Positions 48,801 to 61,275 of a stretch of DNA of 64,000 bases are shown one piece after another; position 1 is the first letter of the stretch, and the number at the start of each line of letters is the position of its first letter. The stretch spans positions 13,534,783 through 13,598,782 of the forward strand of contig ML680086.1 in the NCBI GenBank assembly GCA_007922225.1. Direction: 5' to 3'. A program made the translations under genes and the position numbers. Origin of the DNA: Emydura subglobosa. Taxonomy: Eukaryota; Chordata; Testudines; Chelidae. The notes below the pieces were generated by a model. The model saw only the letters and a list, made by a program, of their open reading frames with translations. It was not told the DNA's origin and made no database searches.

Positions 48801-49374
48801 TTTAGGTTCCCACACTGGAAGCATTAGCCCAAGCAGTTAAGTCCCTGTATTCTTGTATTTTTAACATATAGCTCTGTACAATCTGTAGCCAGCTATCTAA
48901 AACTCACATTTACATATTGAGCATGATGTTTTAATGGTCTTAAAAGAACACTGAGCAAGAACAATAACTTAGGCACTTCAAAAACTTTGTACTGTTTCTC
49001 ATTTTCCATTTTGGCAAGAGAGGTGATGAGTGAGAGATGGAAAGGGACAAGCTAAGCTTCTCCTCCTTAAACCATCTTAATCATGATAGCAATGGTTTGA
49101 GGTGCTCATTAGCATGAAAATTCCTGCTCAAGTGCACAAGGGCTGCACTGAAATATATATGCAGCCAAAGAGAGGTCCTCTTTCTTGATGTGCTGGCAGG
49201 AACTATGGAGATTTTCCACTGTGTTCTAAGACAAGTAGGGATCATCTAGTCTGCTCTTACAGAGTGAGCAGCTGATGCCGTAACAAATGTTTTTGTAAAA
49301 AGTTGCGCTCCTGCTGGCAGTCACAACTGATTTCCTGCAAACCCATAGAATGCCAAGTGAGCGGTGATGCAGTA

Positions 49375-49840
49375 TACACCCCACCCTGGTGTTAAACGGG
49401 TTGACTGGAGCTAGAGAGCTCAGTGAAGGCACCTGGAGGCTGGGCTGGGCCCAACTGAAGATAAGGCCCAGCTGAGGGAGATGCTGAGTCATGAACATAA
49501 AGGGAGGAAGCGCAGATGAGCTGGAGCTACAGGGAGCAAGGGAAAGAACTCTGCAGTCCCTCTCTGGTTGCTAGAGACAGGCAGATGTATAGTGAGCCCA
49601 GGAAAGGGCCTGAAGGAAGATCAAGAGTCTGCAGAGGAGTGAACCCATTAGGGACAAAGAATTGTTTATCTGAGTTGAGTTTATTAGACTCCATTTAAAA
49701 AGTTGGACTAAAAATGGCATGGCTGGAGGCCTGAGTCATGAGACAACACCATCCGCAGAGAGTCAGAGCAGCTGTCAGCAGGGGGTGCAAGAGGGAAAAT
49801 CTGCTCTGCCACGCCCAGTCACAAAAGGCACACCTATGGT
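49375..49840 (+). repeat. Unclassified interspersed repeat, GC-richer
   Basis: The segment from GGTGTTAAACGGGTTGACTG through GAGCTGGAGCTACAGGGAGC and GGAGGCCTGAGTCATGAGAC to GCAGGGGGTGCAAGAGGGA is compositionally different from its surroundings and has the look of a turtle interspersed element (possibly LTR-related). No terminal repeats or coding sequence are clear. Confidence 0.35.
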
Positions 49841-50828
49841 GAGTCTACACTTTCAATGCTTTTTTTGTTTTTTTAATGATGTATTTCTCAGCCACTTTGT
49901 GTAAAGGCTCTCATCTCTCCAGAGGCACACGTCAAATACTGAAGTCAGTATTGCTCTCTAGCTGAGGTAGGGACACTGTCCCCAGTTAAAATTCCAGCTC
50001 ATATTTTATATGGAGCTGGGTATTCATTTGTTGGGGAAAGGCAGCTGCTGTGGAAGGAACATCCTCAAGTGCACTGGATTTCTCATTTCTAACCCAAGTC
50101 TCCATGTGATTTAGTGTCCTGAACACACTGTTCCATCACGGCATAATGGAATAGATTCATTAAACTTCATGGGCATTAAATTGCATTTTGGAACTGAGGA
50201 ACATGGAATATTTCCAGCCAGTATCAGTTTTTGCAGAAACGAGACTGCAAACTTACATAAGATTTTAGTGACTACATACACTGACATCTGTGACTGAATG
50301 ATCTCAAGATTTCTATGGTGAGGAAATAGCCATCTTGTGCAGCAGAACCCGAGTTTCTGTGGACACACACTTTGGAGGAGATTTCTTCAGCTTCCACTAC
50401 TGCACCAATTTAGATTTGTGGAGGATGGTTTCTTTCAACCAGCGGATGGAACCAGACATATAGTTTATTTTCAAGTGACATCCTCAAACCCCAGGGACTA
50501 GGGATAGATTCACTATTTGACCCACAGAGGCCAAATCATGCTCATCTTACTTATAGGATTACTCATGTAAGACAAAAGTGAGGGCTTTTCCCCCCCCCCC
50601 CTCTGTGAAGACAGATTTTGCAGAGTGTGCAGATTTTGCACACTCCAACCAGACCACTCCCTAGAAACTCCACAGGGATAAGAACTCTACATTTCCTTAG
50701 CACCCTCCAATAGCCTTTATTCTACTGCAGGTTCTTGGGGGAGAAGACGTGACCTGGCCTTTCAAAAGTGGCTTTGATTAAAGGGTCATATTCTGAAATC
50801 TCCTTCAGAAGCTCTGAAAACATTACTG

Positions 50829-51084
50829 AGGGCTGGTCTACACCAAAAGCTATGCCAGTGCAAGTTATGTCTTGCAGGGATGTGAAAAATTCACACTACT
50901 GAGAGATGTGGCTATGCCAGCCCAACTCCCTCCCCCACTCCCAGTGTAGATAGCACAAAGTCAATGAAAGAACTCTTCCATCAACCTGGCTACCGCCCCT
51001 CAGGGAGGTGGATTAACTACAGCAATAGGAGAACCCCTCCAGTCAACTGTAGTGAGTGTCTACACCTAAGTGTAGACTTGCCCT
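50829..51084. repeat. hAT-like MITE, 256 bp, with 15-bp TIRs
   Basis: The left end AGGGCTGGTCTACAC (50829-50843) and the right end, reverse-complemented, AGGGCAAGTCTACAC (51070-51084) match at 13 of 15 positions. The interior is non-coding and itself partly self-complementary. The flanks show no clear target duplication, so the element is old. Confidence 0.7.
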
Positions 51085-51356
51085 GATTCGCCAAACAGAA
51101 AATCAGAGAACAAGCAGGAAGGTTCTAAAACGCCTAGTTTTCCAGATGAGTTCTCATAGCAAAATGGCCCATTTGTCACACAACAGCAGTCTGCAACACA
51201 AGCGAACTAAATCCACAGCTAGTACACTTTGGACAGGTTCACATCTGGGAAGTTTTCTGCTGGGCAAATCACTACTGCAAGTTCAGGTAAACAACATGAG
51301 AGGCTGACTGACTATCCAAGGGGAACACTTCAACTGACCACACAAAGTGCTACCAA

Positions 51357-51380
51357 TCTCTCTCACTCACTCACTCACAC
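51357..51380. repeat. Simple repeat (CTCA)n
   Basis: TCTCTCTCACTCACTCACTC followed by ACAC. Short microsatellite. Confidence 0.85.
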
Positions 51381-52242
51381 AAAAAATACAGCAAAATGCT
51401 TCTCTGTGTCTTTGTTATAGTAAAATTAGGTGTAACGATAGTGGGTAAAGAATTTCAGATGTAAGTACAATTTTTAAGCAGACAGTGTCTTTAAATTTGT
51501 CATCAGAGATACTTTCTGAAAACCAAGCATTTTTTATTGTGTGTGGAGGGGAAAAGGTTCTGCTGTATATTGCTTCCCAAATCAAAAGCAGCTCAACTGA
51601 ACAGTTAAAGAAAAGATCAATTCAAATCAGAACATAAATAAGAGTTATATGCAGCATAATCCCCCCCCCTCCTCCCCCATCCCCAGTTTTACATATCCTT
51701 TGTTGTTACAACAATCTCTCTGACACTTGGAAATTCAATCACCTCCTCTTTACTTGAAGTGTAACGGACCAATTGACCTGCCTTTGATGTGGAAACCTCT
51801 GAGCAAGCCAGTTTCCTCTTAACATTAGAACAAGCTCTGTATTAGTAGCTGCTGCTCCTCCACCCACCCAACAAATTAGTAGTACTGTCCTGATCCCATC
51901 TCCACCTAAAGAGACACTGTCTGGTATCTTGTATATAAGATGTATGTTCTAGAGAGAAAATAAATATTTCAGGATTAGTGTATAAGAATTTAAGCATTCC
52001 ACATGCATTGTGCTAGTGCTGTGGACCCTAAAAGCAAAACAGGTTAGAAACCAAAGTGAAATGGTATTTTCCCAACCTGAAGAGCAAACTTCATATTAGT
52101 AACACATGAAAATGTATTTGCAAAATCTGTCTTCACAGGACAGCATTCCTTTAGAAAAGCACTTCATTTGTGAAGATTCCCTTCTTAAATCAATAGTTAT
52201 GTGACAAAAAACTTATTCAGCAGGCTTGGTACTCCAGTGAGT

Positions 52243-52415
52243 TGCCAACTCTTGAGATTTCAATCTTGAGTTTTGCAACTTTTGGTGGGTTTCTTAAAGA
52301 CCCAGCTCCTGGAGTTGTGAGAATCTCTACTTTCATTCAAAACAAATTAGTTTTTAGTCCTCATGGGTGCGACTCATGATTTTTTTGAATGCCTGGGTTT
52401 GGCCATTTCACCAAA
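52243..52415 (+). repeat. Dispersed repeat (AGTTGCCAACTC family), copy 1
   Basis: It contains GAGTTGCCAACTCTTGAGAT, TTCTTAAAGACCCAGCTCCT and GGAGTTGTGAGAATCTC. A second copy in the same orientation begins at 53394. The family is known to me from turtles and birds by appearance, but I cannot name it. Confidence 0.5.
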
Positions 52416-52489
52416 GTAATCATAGAACTTCTTAACTACCAATATGGCTTGTAAATTTTTCTCAAGGCAAGGGCAGTTCTCCCCAATTT

Positions 52490-52660
52490 AGCACAGCTCT
52501 TACATGTGCTTAATTATAAGCACCTGAGTCATTTCATTGAAATCAGTGGGACTGAAAGAACACACTTCACTGCTGCTGAATAGGGATGAGATTATTCATG
52601 TGCTTATTTAAGTGTGTTTAAGTGCTTTGCTGAACTGGACCTAAGAGTGTTATTTCTTGG
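52490..52660 (+). repeat. Dispersed repeat (CATTGAAATCAGTGGGAC family)
   Basis: TGCTTAATTATAAGCACCTG, CATTGAAATCAGTGGGACTG and AAGTGCTTTGCTGAACTGGA follow the layout of a short family whose relatives sit at 54958-55040 and 58683-58772. Confidence 0.45.
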
Positions 52661-52689
52661 AGAAAGAGGGATGGAATTGCCCAGTGGTT

Positions 52690-52930
52690 GGGGCTCACAA
52701 TCTTTACTATATTTATTCTCACAATATCCCTGTGAAGCAAGGCAGTGCTAGGATCACCATTGTAGGGAACTGAGACACAGAGAGGTTAAGTGACTTGTCT
52801 GATGTCACACAGGAAGTCAGTGGCTGAGCAGAGAAAATGTAAAATGGGGATAATCGCGCTTACTGACCTCATAGGGATGTTGCAAGGATTGACACATTAA
52901 AGGCTGGAAGGTGCTCAAGTCCCATAGTAC
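52690..52930. repeat. SINE composite (two MIR/CORE-like pieces, opposite orientation)
   Basis: 52700-52828 is a reversed CORE (GAACTGAGACACAGAGAGGT, GATGTCACACAGGAAGTCAG). It is followed at 52838-52930 by a forward tail (AAAATGGGGATAATCGCGCT, CCTCATAGGGATGTTGCAAG). Confidence 0.6.
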
Positions 52931-53393
52931 CTATGAAAGAGAGAAAGCTGAGAAGTTGCACCGGCAGAATGGACACAGACTGAATTCACAACACAAATCC
53001 TGAAAACCAGGCTGCCAGTGAATCTGGTCTTTCCAGCAGACCATTCTTCATTGAAATGTGTTGCAATATGCATCATTCGTGTGATTTATATGGATTCTGT
53101 CAACATAGGCAGGCCCAAAATTTGATATGCTCCCTGCCCTTCACTCCCAGCTTTCTCTTCCAAATCCATCTAGTTTATTCATGTGCTTTCCACACACAAC
53201 AACTGCTTTAATTCTGTTTATTTTTCTTCCATGCTAGAAATACAATTACACTATCAAACCACGGTGCGCATCCATGACAGAGTGGAAAAAATATTTCCGC
53301 AATTAACAATTTCAGTGCAAAACTCCCAAGTGATGGTAATAAACTTGAGGAAACAAATTTAAATTGAAGGGAAAGAAATAACTTGCCATTGTT

Positions 53394-53690
53394 AGCACTG
53401 CCAACTCAAAGCTTTCAAAAACCATGAGTTGGGCCCCCAAATCACAAGCTTGGCTTAAAAGCCAATGAGCTTTTTAAAAATAAATGAACTTGAGGGTTTT
53501 TTATTTGCCTTGTGCGTTTTAAGCCTTTAGGGTTCATGTTTTAGCTTTCATGGAGAAAAAGCTTTAACAACTAGTTTTTTAAAAATAAAAACAGCTTCTC
53601 ATAGTCACTTGATTCCAGGAATTGGGGCCTTCTGGACAGCATCCAATATCACAAGGTTTGTGATAACATGACGAGGGTTGGTAACGGTAT
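53394..53690 (+). repeat. Dispersed repeat (AGTTGCCAACTC family), copy 2
   Basis: It begins GCACTGCCAACTCAAAGCTT and carries ACCATGAGTTGGGCCCCCAA and, near the far end, AACATGACGAGGGTTGGTAA. Related to 52243-52415. Confidence 0.45.
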
Positions 53691-54683
53691 CATTTTCAAA
53701 CTTTTTGCATAATTTAAAACCAATTCAATTATGGCCTCATCCAAAGCCCATGTCAATTGGAGTCTTTCCAGTGCCATCAATGACTTTTGGATCAAGCCCT
53801 TCATTTCTGTTAACATCTGGCTAAACCCCTACCTAAATAGTGGATTTTTGTTTTTTTTAACAAAAACACCAAGAGAATCTATTAACAGCATAAATATGCT
53901 GCTATGTACCACTGTGGCCACCTTCAATTCTAAATCTGCCTCATTGAGTCCCCACAAACAAGTATAAATATTCTCTCTGATCTTATGGCTACTTTCATAC
54001 CTGATCTAGGGACCTAAGGAATCAGTAAGCTATAATTAGAGGCTTGTCACAAAAGATGCATGCCAACAGAGGTACAGAAAGTAAATGAGACCTTTGTACA
54101 AACTACTTGTAGTACATACACAGTGACAGCAGCCTGCTTTTGGGGTTTTTTTTTTTTTTTGTTTGTTTGGAAAAGTCAATTTGTTTGCACACATCAATTG
54201 ACCTTTCTTGTCTCCTCTCATTAGAAAGTATTTTAAGCTTCTGAGTTACCTAGTATATTTTAATGATATGGGCGAGTCAGTTTAAAAAAATCATAAACAA
54301 AACCCATACTCTTTATTCCCTGTTTATAATAAGAGTAACAACTAAATCTTTTCCTTTCCTGGAATGTTTTTCGATGCAGGATGTGCACACTGGTTTGTTA
54401 CTGAAGGGCTGTTGACATTTCTTATTTTTAGAAAAACAAAGTATTGGCAGGGGAGGGAATCAAACAATGCAAGGGCTTCTTTGAGTCAATTACTAACATA
54501 ACTAAAAGTATGAAAAGAAAATAGTGACTTGCTCACATGGCTCATTTTTATCACTTGGATGAACATGCTGGCCTGGAATTTTTAATTTTTTTTAAAAAGA
54601 TACCACAAAACAAAGACAGGCTAGATTTATTTGACAAAGGTTGACAATATTAGTGATTCCCAGTGCTCTAAATCTTTGGAAGG

Positions 54684-54900
54684 CAACATGGCCCAGAGGG
54701 TAGAGCACTGGACTAGGATTCTGGAGAGCTGGCTTTTATTCCCAGCTCTGCCACAGGCCTGCTGGATGACCTTGGGCAAGCCATGGCACTTCTGTGCCTC
54801 AGTTTCTCCATCGATAAAATGAGGAGATAACTGTCAAGTGCTTTGAGATCAATAGATAAAAAGTTTTGTTTAAAAACTAGGTTACTGCTATCATAAATTT
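54684..54900 (+). repeat. Full-length tRNA-headed SINE (MIR/CORE-like)
   Basis: In order: the tRNA-like head GGGTAGAGCACTGGACTAGG with TTATTCCCAGCTCTGCCAC, then the CORE GATGACCTTGGGCAAGCC and TGCCTCAGTTTCTCC, then the tail AAGTGCTTTGAGATCAATAG. This is the most complete forward copy in the window. Confidence 0.8.
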
Positions 54901-54957
54901 CATATTATGACAACTCCCATTTACATTCTCATCAAATATGCGCATGACTATATTCAT

Positions 54958-55040
54958 GTGAGTGGTTTCATTGACTTCAATGGGACCGCTCATCTGCGTA
55001 GTTACACCCGTACCTAAACATTTGCAGGATCAGGGCCTAA
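54958..55040 (+). repeat. Short dispersed repeat (GCAGGATCAGGGCC end), copy 1
   Basis: CATTGACTTCAATGGGACCG and TTTGCAGGATCAGGGCCTAA match the copy at 58683-58772 in order and orientation. Confidence 0.6.
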
Positions 55041-55499
55041 ATACACAACCCAACTCCCTCATCCTACACCTCCCCAAATGAAAAATATTCTTTCAGGCCT
55101 CATAACTGTTGTGATATATCATAACTTAGCAAAGCCTAAATTTAGTTTAATTTTTTAAAATTGAATGAAATGCCCCCTAACCAGCCCCACAATTCAGCAT
55201 CAGTGTCTAGACTTTAAGCTACCAGTTATGTTTTGCTAATTATTTCTATATTTGGAAGACAACTCCTGAGAGTCTGTTCTCTACTGGACTTGTTCAGGCA
55301 GCGACTGGGACTGCTTCCAAGAGGTGAAAAAAATGCTGATTCTCTACGAGCATTTAATTTGGACTCATGAACCTGGGCATCCAAGCAAGCAGCAGGCAGG
55401 AGTCCACATTCAGGCAGGTTTTGAACTGCTGTATTTGGGGCGCACAAGCATTACTGGTATCACAAACTGGAGAGAGGATTCATAGGATCTGCAGCCTCT

Positions 55500-55600
55500 G
55501 AGGGTGAAATTTTCAAAAGCGCCCAAGAGTGGCTGAAAACTCTGATATAAACAGGAGTCAGGCACCCAACTAGTAGATACTTTGAAAATGCCTCCCTAAA
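55500..55600. repeat. Palindromic GGCCAGATTTTCAAA-family repeat
   Basis: GAAATTTTCAAAAGCGCCCA at the left and TACTTTGAAAATGCCTCC at the right are inverted ends, with CAGGCACCCAACTAG between. It is a short family member. Confidence 0.55.
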
Positions 55601-55720
55601 GTACTGATTCACCATTTAAAAACAAAAACAAATCAGCTTTGATGCCACGTAACTAAAGTTAAACGCTGTTTGAAAGCTTGAAGCGTAAGGTAATATGGAG
55701 ATGATGTTAAATAACCACTA

Positions 55721-56304
55721 AGGCCTTGTCTACACTACACAGATACATCAACCTATGTGAGGTGGACTTCCAGCCACTGCGTTAATTATGGAGGAGGCTG
55801 ATGTCCACACTCCCCTTCTTGGGTCAGTGGTGCACATTCTCATCAGCTCTCTGCTCCACTGGCAGCTCCCTGCTGGGAGCCTGGCTGCCCCACAAGCTCC
55901 TGGACTCCAGCAGGGCTGCCTTCCCCCGGCCCTTCCCTGCCAGGAGATGGGTCCAACCACCCAGGGTTCTTGCCTAGGCTCCCTTGCAGGAGCTGGGTCC
56001 AGCTGCCCAGCTCTCCAGGGGACCAGGGGCTTTCTTGTCAATTTCACACCTCCAGCAGAGCCCTGAAATTGATAAGAATGACAGTCAACATCTGCTGTAA
56101 GGAATGCAGCATCTAAATTGACACTGCGTTACCCTAATTACACTGACATAAGCCCTGCCTGTGCCTCTTGTTGAGGTGGTTTTATTATATCAGCAGAGCA
56201 TGGGAGTTGCATTGGCAAGAGGAGCATTTCAGGATGTACACCTCCACTGTTTGGCAACAAAAGCTGACGTTTGGTGACAAAACTCTATAGGGTAGACCAG
56301 GCCT
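55721..56304. repeat. hAT-like non-autonomous element, 584 bp, with TIRs
   Basis: The left end AGGCCTTGTCTAC (55721-55733) and the right end, reverse-complemented, AGGCCTGGTCTAC (56292-56304) match at 12 of 13 positions. The interior includes a GC-rich block (55850-56030) that produces chance frames on both strands. No transposase sequence is visible. Confidence 0.7.
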
Positions 56305-57853
56305 AACACACTCCAGTGAACTTCATAAATTTGCATATTGTACTAAAGCACTATTACATTAAGTGTATCTTGTTTGTATTTACACCCTATTATCTTGATA
56401 GCAGCCATATCAGGAAAGAAAGTAAAAGGAGAAAATAGATATTGTAACTAAAAAGGATTTGATCCAATAGAATTATGTTTTGTAAAGTCAGTGAGAGGTC
56501 CTTTACAATACAGTCCGCAGAGCACCACTTTTCCTAGGAGTTATTCCGTTTAACTTATTTATTCTATCCTCTAAAACTTAGGCAGCTAAGAATTTAGCTG
56601 TTTGGCTGCAAAGTTTTGGTAGCCATTAACAAAAATATTTTAAATCTAAATTCCCATTTAAAACCATTATCTTTCATGGAAATACCGATATGCTAAACAT
56701 ACCATTTTTCACCATCCTACCTCACTAAATATCTAAAGCCAGCTTCAAAGAAAGATTGAACACAACTCTTTTTAAAAAACTCTTTTATAACCATGATCAA
56801 TAGACTGACACTTTTTTGCATTTGTTTACTTTTTCCGTTTCAATCAGCTCCAGGGTTTTGCTTTTGTTTATAGCAAGTTAATGTACAAATTAGTGCAGCA
56901 GCATCATAATGCCATTTTTTAAGGAGTCCAACACTGCAGGGGAATGTTTTAACTAAAAGAGATCTCCCCACCTCTATCCCAATGCCCCCTTCTCCCCGCG
57001 GAAAAGAAATAATAATTAAAAAAAAAAGCACTGACATTTTAAAATGCCACATGACTTTTTATATTTTCTTCCCAAGTTTTGGACCTATAGAAAACAATGT
57101 GCAAAGCAGCATTTCTTAGTGGTAAGAGGAAGAACAACAGCTGTGCATTTAGAATAAACCTTGCATATCCTTCAAAAATGTATCTTATTCATAGTTTATT
57201 TCACTAGTCTGTGTAGCATCCTCTTGTGCCTTTTATGCTATTTTGCCCTTTTCCATTTAGCAAAAACTTATTTTTCTCTCAATAGCCAATTTCCCCCAAT
57301 ATGGAAATAACCATTTTCAAAACAAGGGCTTTAAAACTATTGTAAAATCTCAGCTGCTGAACTAAGAATACTGATTTTCTTGGGGAGCACATGCAGCCTA
57401 CCCTGTTTCTCTACTCCATAGCATCTCTGGCCTTCTGAGCTGGAAGGCAATTTAACTGAATTGAGTTTGAATTTGAGTTTCAATCCCCTGACCCAAGCAT
57501 GGAGATAGCAGGGAAGCAGAGGGACAACACACCCATGTTGCCATCAATAGCAGTAGCCAGGGTTTATTTTGCTCAAGACATGGTCAGCTAAGATTTATCA
57601 AGAGTAATGAAGGCCTCATTTGGAGGCATAACACAGAAAGTTAGGAGAGGAACATAAAAAGGAAAGAAGGTATTGATAGCTAAGCCTCAATATTGCACAA
57701 ACAACAATTTCTACTTACAGGGCGCTTCACCTTGCCACAGCATGTGTCTGTACACCAGCATTGCTGACAAAGGTTTCTAAGCATACAGCAGATTTTCATG
57801 CTCTGCAGCATCAATTTACTACTTGGAGGACCCCACAAAACTAAAGGCCAATT

Positions 57854-57880
57854 TCTCTCTCTCTCACACGCACACACACT
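57854..57880. repeat. Simple repeat (CT)n(CA)n
   Basis: CTCTCTCTCTCACACGCACA followed by CACAC. Short compound microsatellite. Confidence 0.85.
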
Positions 57881-58159
57881 TCAAAAATCCTCCTAGCTCA
57901 AGGACAATCAAACAGGAGCCATGAAAACTTTTAATAGTTCCCTTTTAACAATTCAGTTTGTTCTCTTTCTAGAGAACTCAGGTTACCAGGTAAAGGCATA
58001 AATCTGAAGTAAACCCAGTGACAGTTTTAGGATTTTCCCCAGCTGAAGTTATCTAACCAGTTAACTAAGTCTCTTTTGCACCTGCAGACACCTCATTCAT
58101 TAACCCAGTCAATGTGCCTTCACTCAACACAGTAAGGTTGTCACTCTTCACTGTTTGGA

Positions 58160-58175
58160 GATATATATATATATA
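58160..58175. repeat. Simple repeat (AT)n
   Basis: GATATATATATATATAT. Short dinucleotide run. Confidence 0.85.
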
Positions 58176-58460
58176 GGTTCTGAACAAAGGCACTAGATAA
58201 ACTAATAGCCTGACAGCTGTGCAAAAACAAGTCCTGCTTGACACCTCACCACAACAATCAGGTTCTCCTAGCTCATTCATTAGGCGGAAGTTACAAGTCT
58301 CAAAATGCATAACACATAAGCACAGCTTGTCTCAATTGTCTCCCACTCAGAAGAGAGAACAGCAAGCTCCTTGAGTGCCAGTTTCCATCCATACCCCAGA
58401 AATGATTTGTGTGGAATTCAGGAACAAAACCATGGGGGCAAGCTATGAATTACAAATGGC

Positions 58461-58575
58461 ATTATCATCTATGAAGCCCCAACACTAAGCCTGGCACTGT
58501 TCAACACAAAGCATAGGTCTCTGCCTCAAGGACCTTACAGTCTAAGAAATAAGGATCAGACAAGATGCACTGAGG
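58461..58575 (-). repeat. SINE/L2-type tail, reverse orientation
   Basis: GAAGCCCCAACACTAAGCCT, CTCTGCCTCAAGGACCTTAC and AGTCTAAGAAATAAGG are the reverse of the L2-like tail seen at 61150-61275. Confidence 0.55.
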
Positions 58576-58682
58576 AGTCCAGAACATGTGGTTTTTTTAA
58601 TAAATCAAGGTGGAGTTGGCACTATAACTTCCAGAGGATTAAGACTAGCTGCAGCTGTTAAGACTAGTTACTCTTAAGTAAC

Positions 58683-58772
58683 TCTACATAAGTGAGTAGT
58701 TCCATTGACTTCAGTGAGAACATCCACCTACATAAAGTGGTGCACATCTTTGCAGGATCAGGGCCTAGATTA
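58683..58772 (+). repeat. Short dispersed repeat (GCAGGATCAGGGCC end), copy 2
   Basis: TTCCATTGACTTCAGTGAGA and CTTTGCAGGATCAGGGCCTA align with the copy at 54958-55040. Confidence 0.6.
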
Positions 58773-60421
58773 CCCACTATGTATATACATAACTTCCCTA
58801 CCAGTGAAACACAGCTGTTGCTCAACAGTATACCCCCACAGCAGTCTAGCTGTGGAGATAGAATACCTTTTCTCTCTGCAGCACTCATAGATGTTTTTGC
58901 ACTTCCAGCAGTAGTACAGTGAGTCCTAACAGTATGCTAGGACATATGACTCAGAAGGAAGAATGCCACTGAATCCTGAGTACTTCCCACTGTACATAGG
59001 TTTTCCTAGGAATTCTCCCACTTGAATAGAGGGCAGCTCAAAGTGGCATAGATGCACACAAGGTAATTTTGTTTTCTGTAGTAACTCTGAGTGCAAAATG
59101 AGTCAGTGTTACTATAAAAACTGCAAGTGGATTCATTCTGATTTCTACACAGGAATAGCACATGTGAAGCAGAGCAAACATTTCTAAATATAGTACCCTG
59201 TTTCATAGTGGTGACAGATCAGAAAAGTAGAATGGTGAAGTGTCAGTAAAGAATTTTAGCTCACAATGAAAAAAAAGATAAAAAGCAAATACCCTCAAAG
59301 TTGTGACTATTAGCACATTACACTGAATTTCCTCCTTCCTGCTTTTAGAGAAACATTAAAATGCCAAATACCCTTAGTATTGAGTGCAGCCTGTTATTTA
59401 AAATATCCGTTACAATGCTCTCCCTCCCCATGTTCCATGGAAATGTAACAGGTGGATTTTGGTCTTGATGGAATTATTCACGTGCATTTCCTTAATATGA
59501 TTCCAACCCAGATGACTGTTCCTTCTGTATCAATGTGATTGAGGTTGTTTTTAAATAGGTTTGCATCAGATTAACAAATCAGCCAAGACTAGCATTTTCC
59601 TACTTGGAAATAATTCTAAAGAGGGGAAAAAATTCAAAAGGGGATCCTAGATTTATGTCTTGCTAAAAACAGTATCACTAAGTACTGCACCTGCTCCAGT
59701 AGGACATGATTCCACATGCATACTTGTGCAATTAGAAACACACTTAAGATCAGATTAACCCTAATGTGAAAAGGGAACAAACTCACCTTACCAATGGTCA
59801 TGGAAACTCCATTCCAAAAGGCTTTATTAACACACATCTGAATTGTTACCAACATCTCCAAAATCATTAAAGGTATCAATCAAGTACAGATATTCAAAAA
59901 ACTACATGAAGTGGTTTAAAAAAAAAAAAATGATAGGAACCAACTATACTAGTTTACTGTACACCCCAGCAAAGCACAAATGGCCCATTTGCTATTAACA
60001 ACAGAGTCCCTGTGCCAGCAAGTGGATCAGCAGGGGAGTTCTCTGGGTATTGAGTCAATGGGGCTCTGCATAGGTGCAAGGTGCCAGGGTGGATTTGGGA
60101 CCTTACTCTTCAGACACTGGACCAAGACCTCAACTCATTAAATACAACTACAGGACAGAGTGTCAAAATAAACTAGTTAGAAATGATACACCATTCAAAA
60201 TACGCTGCAAAAACCTTCAGTGGAGCGCTATGGAGACCCCTACCTGTATCCTTACGCTGAACGGAGTTTGAGAGAGAAATAGAGCTACTAGACCAAGCAA
60301 GACAAACTTAAACCTTAAATATTGTCTTCAATTTGAACATCTTTGTTTGTTTTTAAAAATTTGAACTGACAGGCGGTTCAAAGCCCTCTTCACAGAAACT
60401 TAGGTGCGGACTGATTCTTTT

Positions 60422-60442
60422 AAAAAAAAAAAAAAAAAAAAA
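60422..60442. repeat. Poly(A) run
   Basis: Twenty-one consecutive As. No retroposon with this as a 3' tail is recognisable directly upstream. Confidence 0.9.
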
Positions 60443-60744
60443 CTATCGAGAGAAGAATAAACTCCATAGGGCTATTTGTTTAAATTTTGCTCTCACACAA
60501 AAGACGAGATTTGTGTGTTAAATACCCACTTCACTTTTTGAAACAAGAATGTCTTAAAAACGTACGTCTCTCAAAGACTACTACAAAATGGCCTTTTGAT
60601 CCCACTGCAATACATCACACTGCATCTAAAGAGGTAACATGAAAAGAAAGCACCTGACCCACGTGGACAAGTGCTTTATTCTTTTACAGCAGCCTCCAGA
60701 GTACGTGTAGGACGCTGTTCAAAACAAAAATCATATTGTAATGA

Positions 60745-61275
60745 GGAAAATGACTTGCACCTCAATTGCAACGTTGCCCCACTGAAATCTATTCAGAATG
60801 CTGCTGCAAAGACCATGTTCCAAGCCTGTCACCTTGACCACATCATGCTTTTCTCTGCACCCCTCCACTAGCAAGCCTATATTGTCTACCTATTTACTTT
60901 TCAAACAAGCACATCATGCTTTCTCCCATGCTTCCCATCATGTTTAGGAGGAGCTCCCCCTAAACATCCACAGAGTTATCTCATTATCCATCTTCAAACT
61001 CTCCTTTGACATGACGCCTACAAAAAACTTGACAGAGGTTAGGCTGCTGGTAAGGAGACCCATGTCCGTCCATCATGCTGGCCAATATTATCTCATTGTT
61101 TCTTTGCACATCCCCATCGTCTCCCACCACAGTCTCTCTGTATCCATCCATTGTCTCATCTTATACTTAGATTGTAAACTTTTGGGGCAGGGATAGTCTT
61201 TTTGCTTTGTGTTTGTACAGCAGCTAGGTCCATGACTGTCACTCCTACATGCTACTGCAATACAAATAATTAGAG
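60745..61275 (+). mobile_element. L2-like LINE, 3' end
   Basis: The + frame near 60780-60870 reads LKSIQNAAAKTMFQACHLDH, matching the L2-type reverse-transcriptase tail pattern (IQNAAAR...DHI). The 3' tail has TTAGATTGTAAACTTTTGGG, GCAGGGATAGTC, GTTTGTACAGCAGCTAGG and GCAATACAAATAATTAGAG, the standard layout of an L2 tail. It is 5'-truncated and frameshifted. Its tail is shared, in reverse, with the SINE at 41300-41575. Confidence 0.75.

Noticed and set aside
57680..57877. Cysteine-rich 65-codon frame with a GTAAGT donor on the - strand
   Set aside because: No matching strong acceptor and no recognisable family; part of it is translated from a CT/CA microsatellite.
59780..59880. Strong donor AAG|GTGAGTTT on the - strand at about 59784
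   Set aside because: Only weak acceptors (TTCATGTAG) are available upstream, so no exon could be drawn with confidence.
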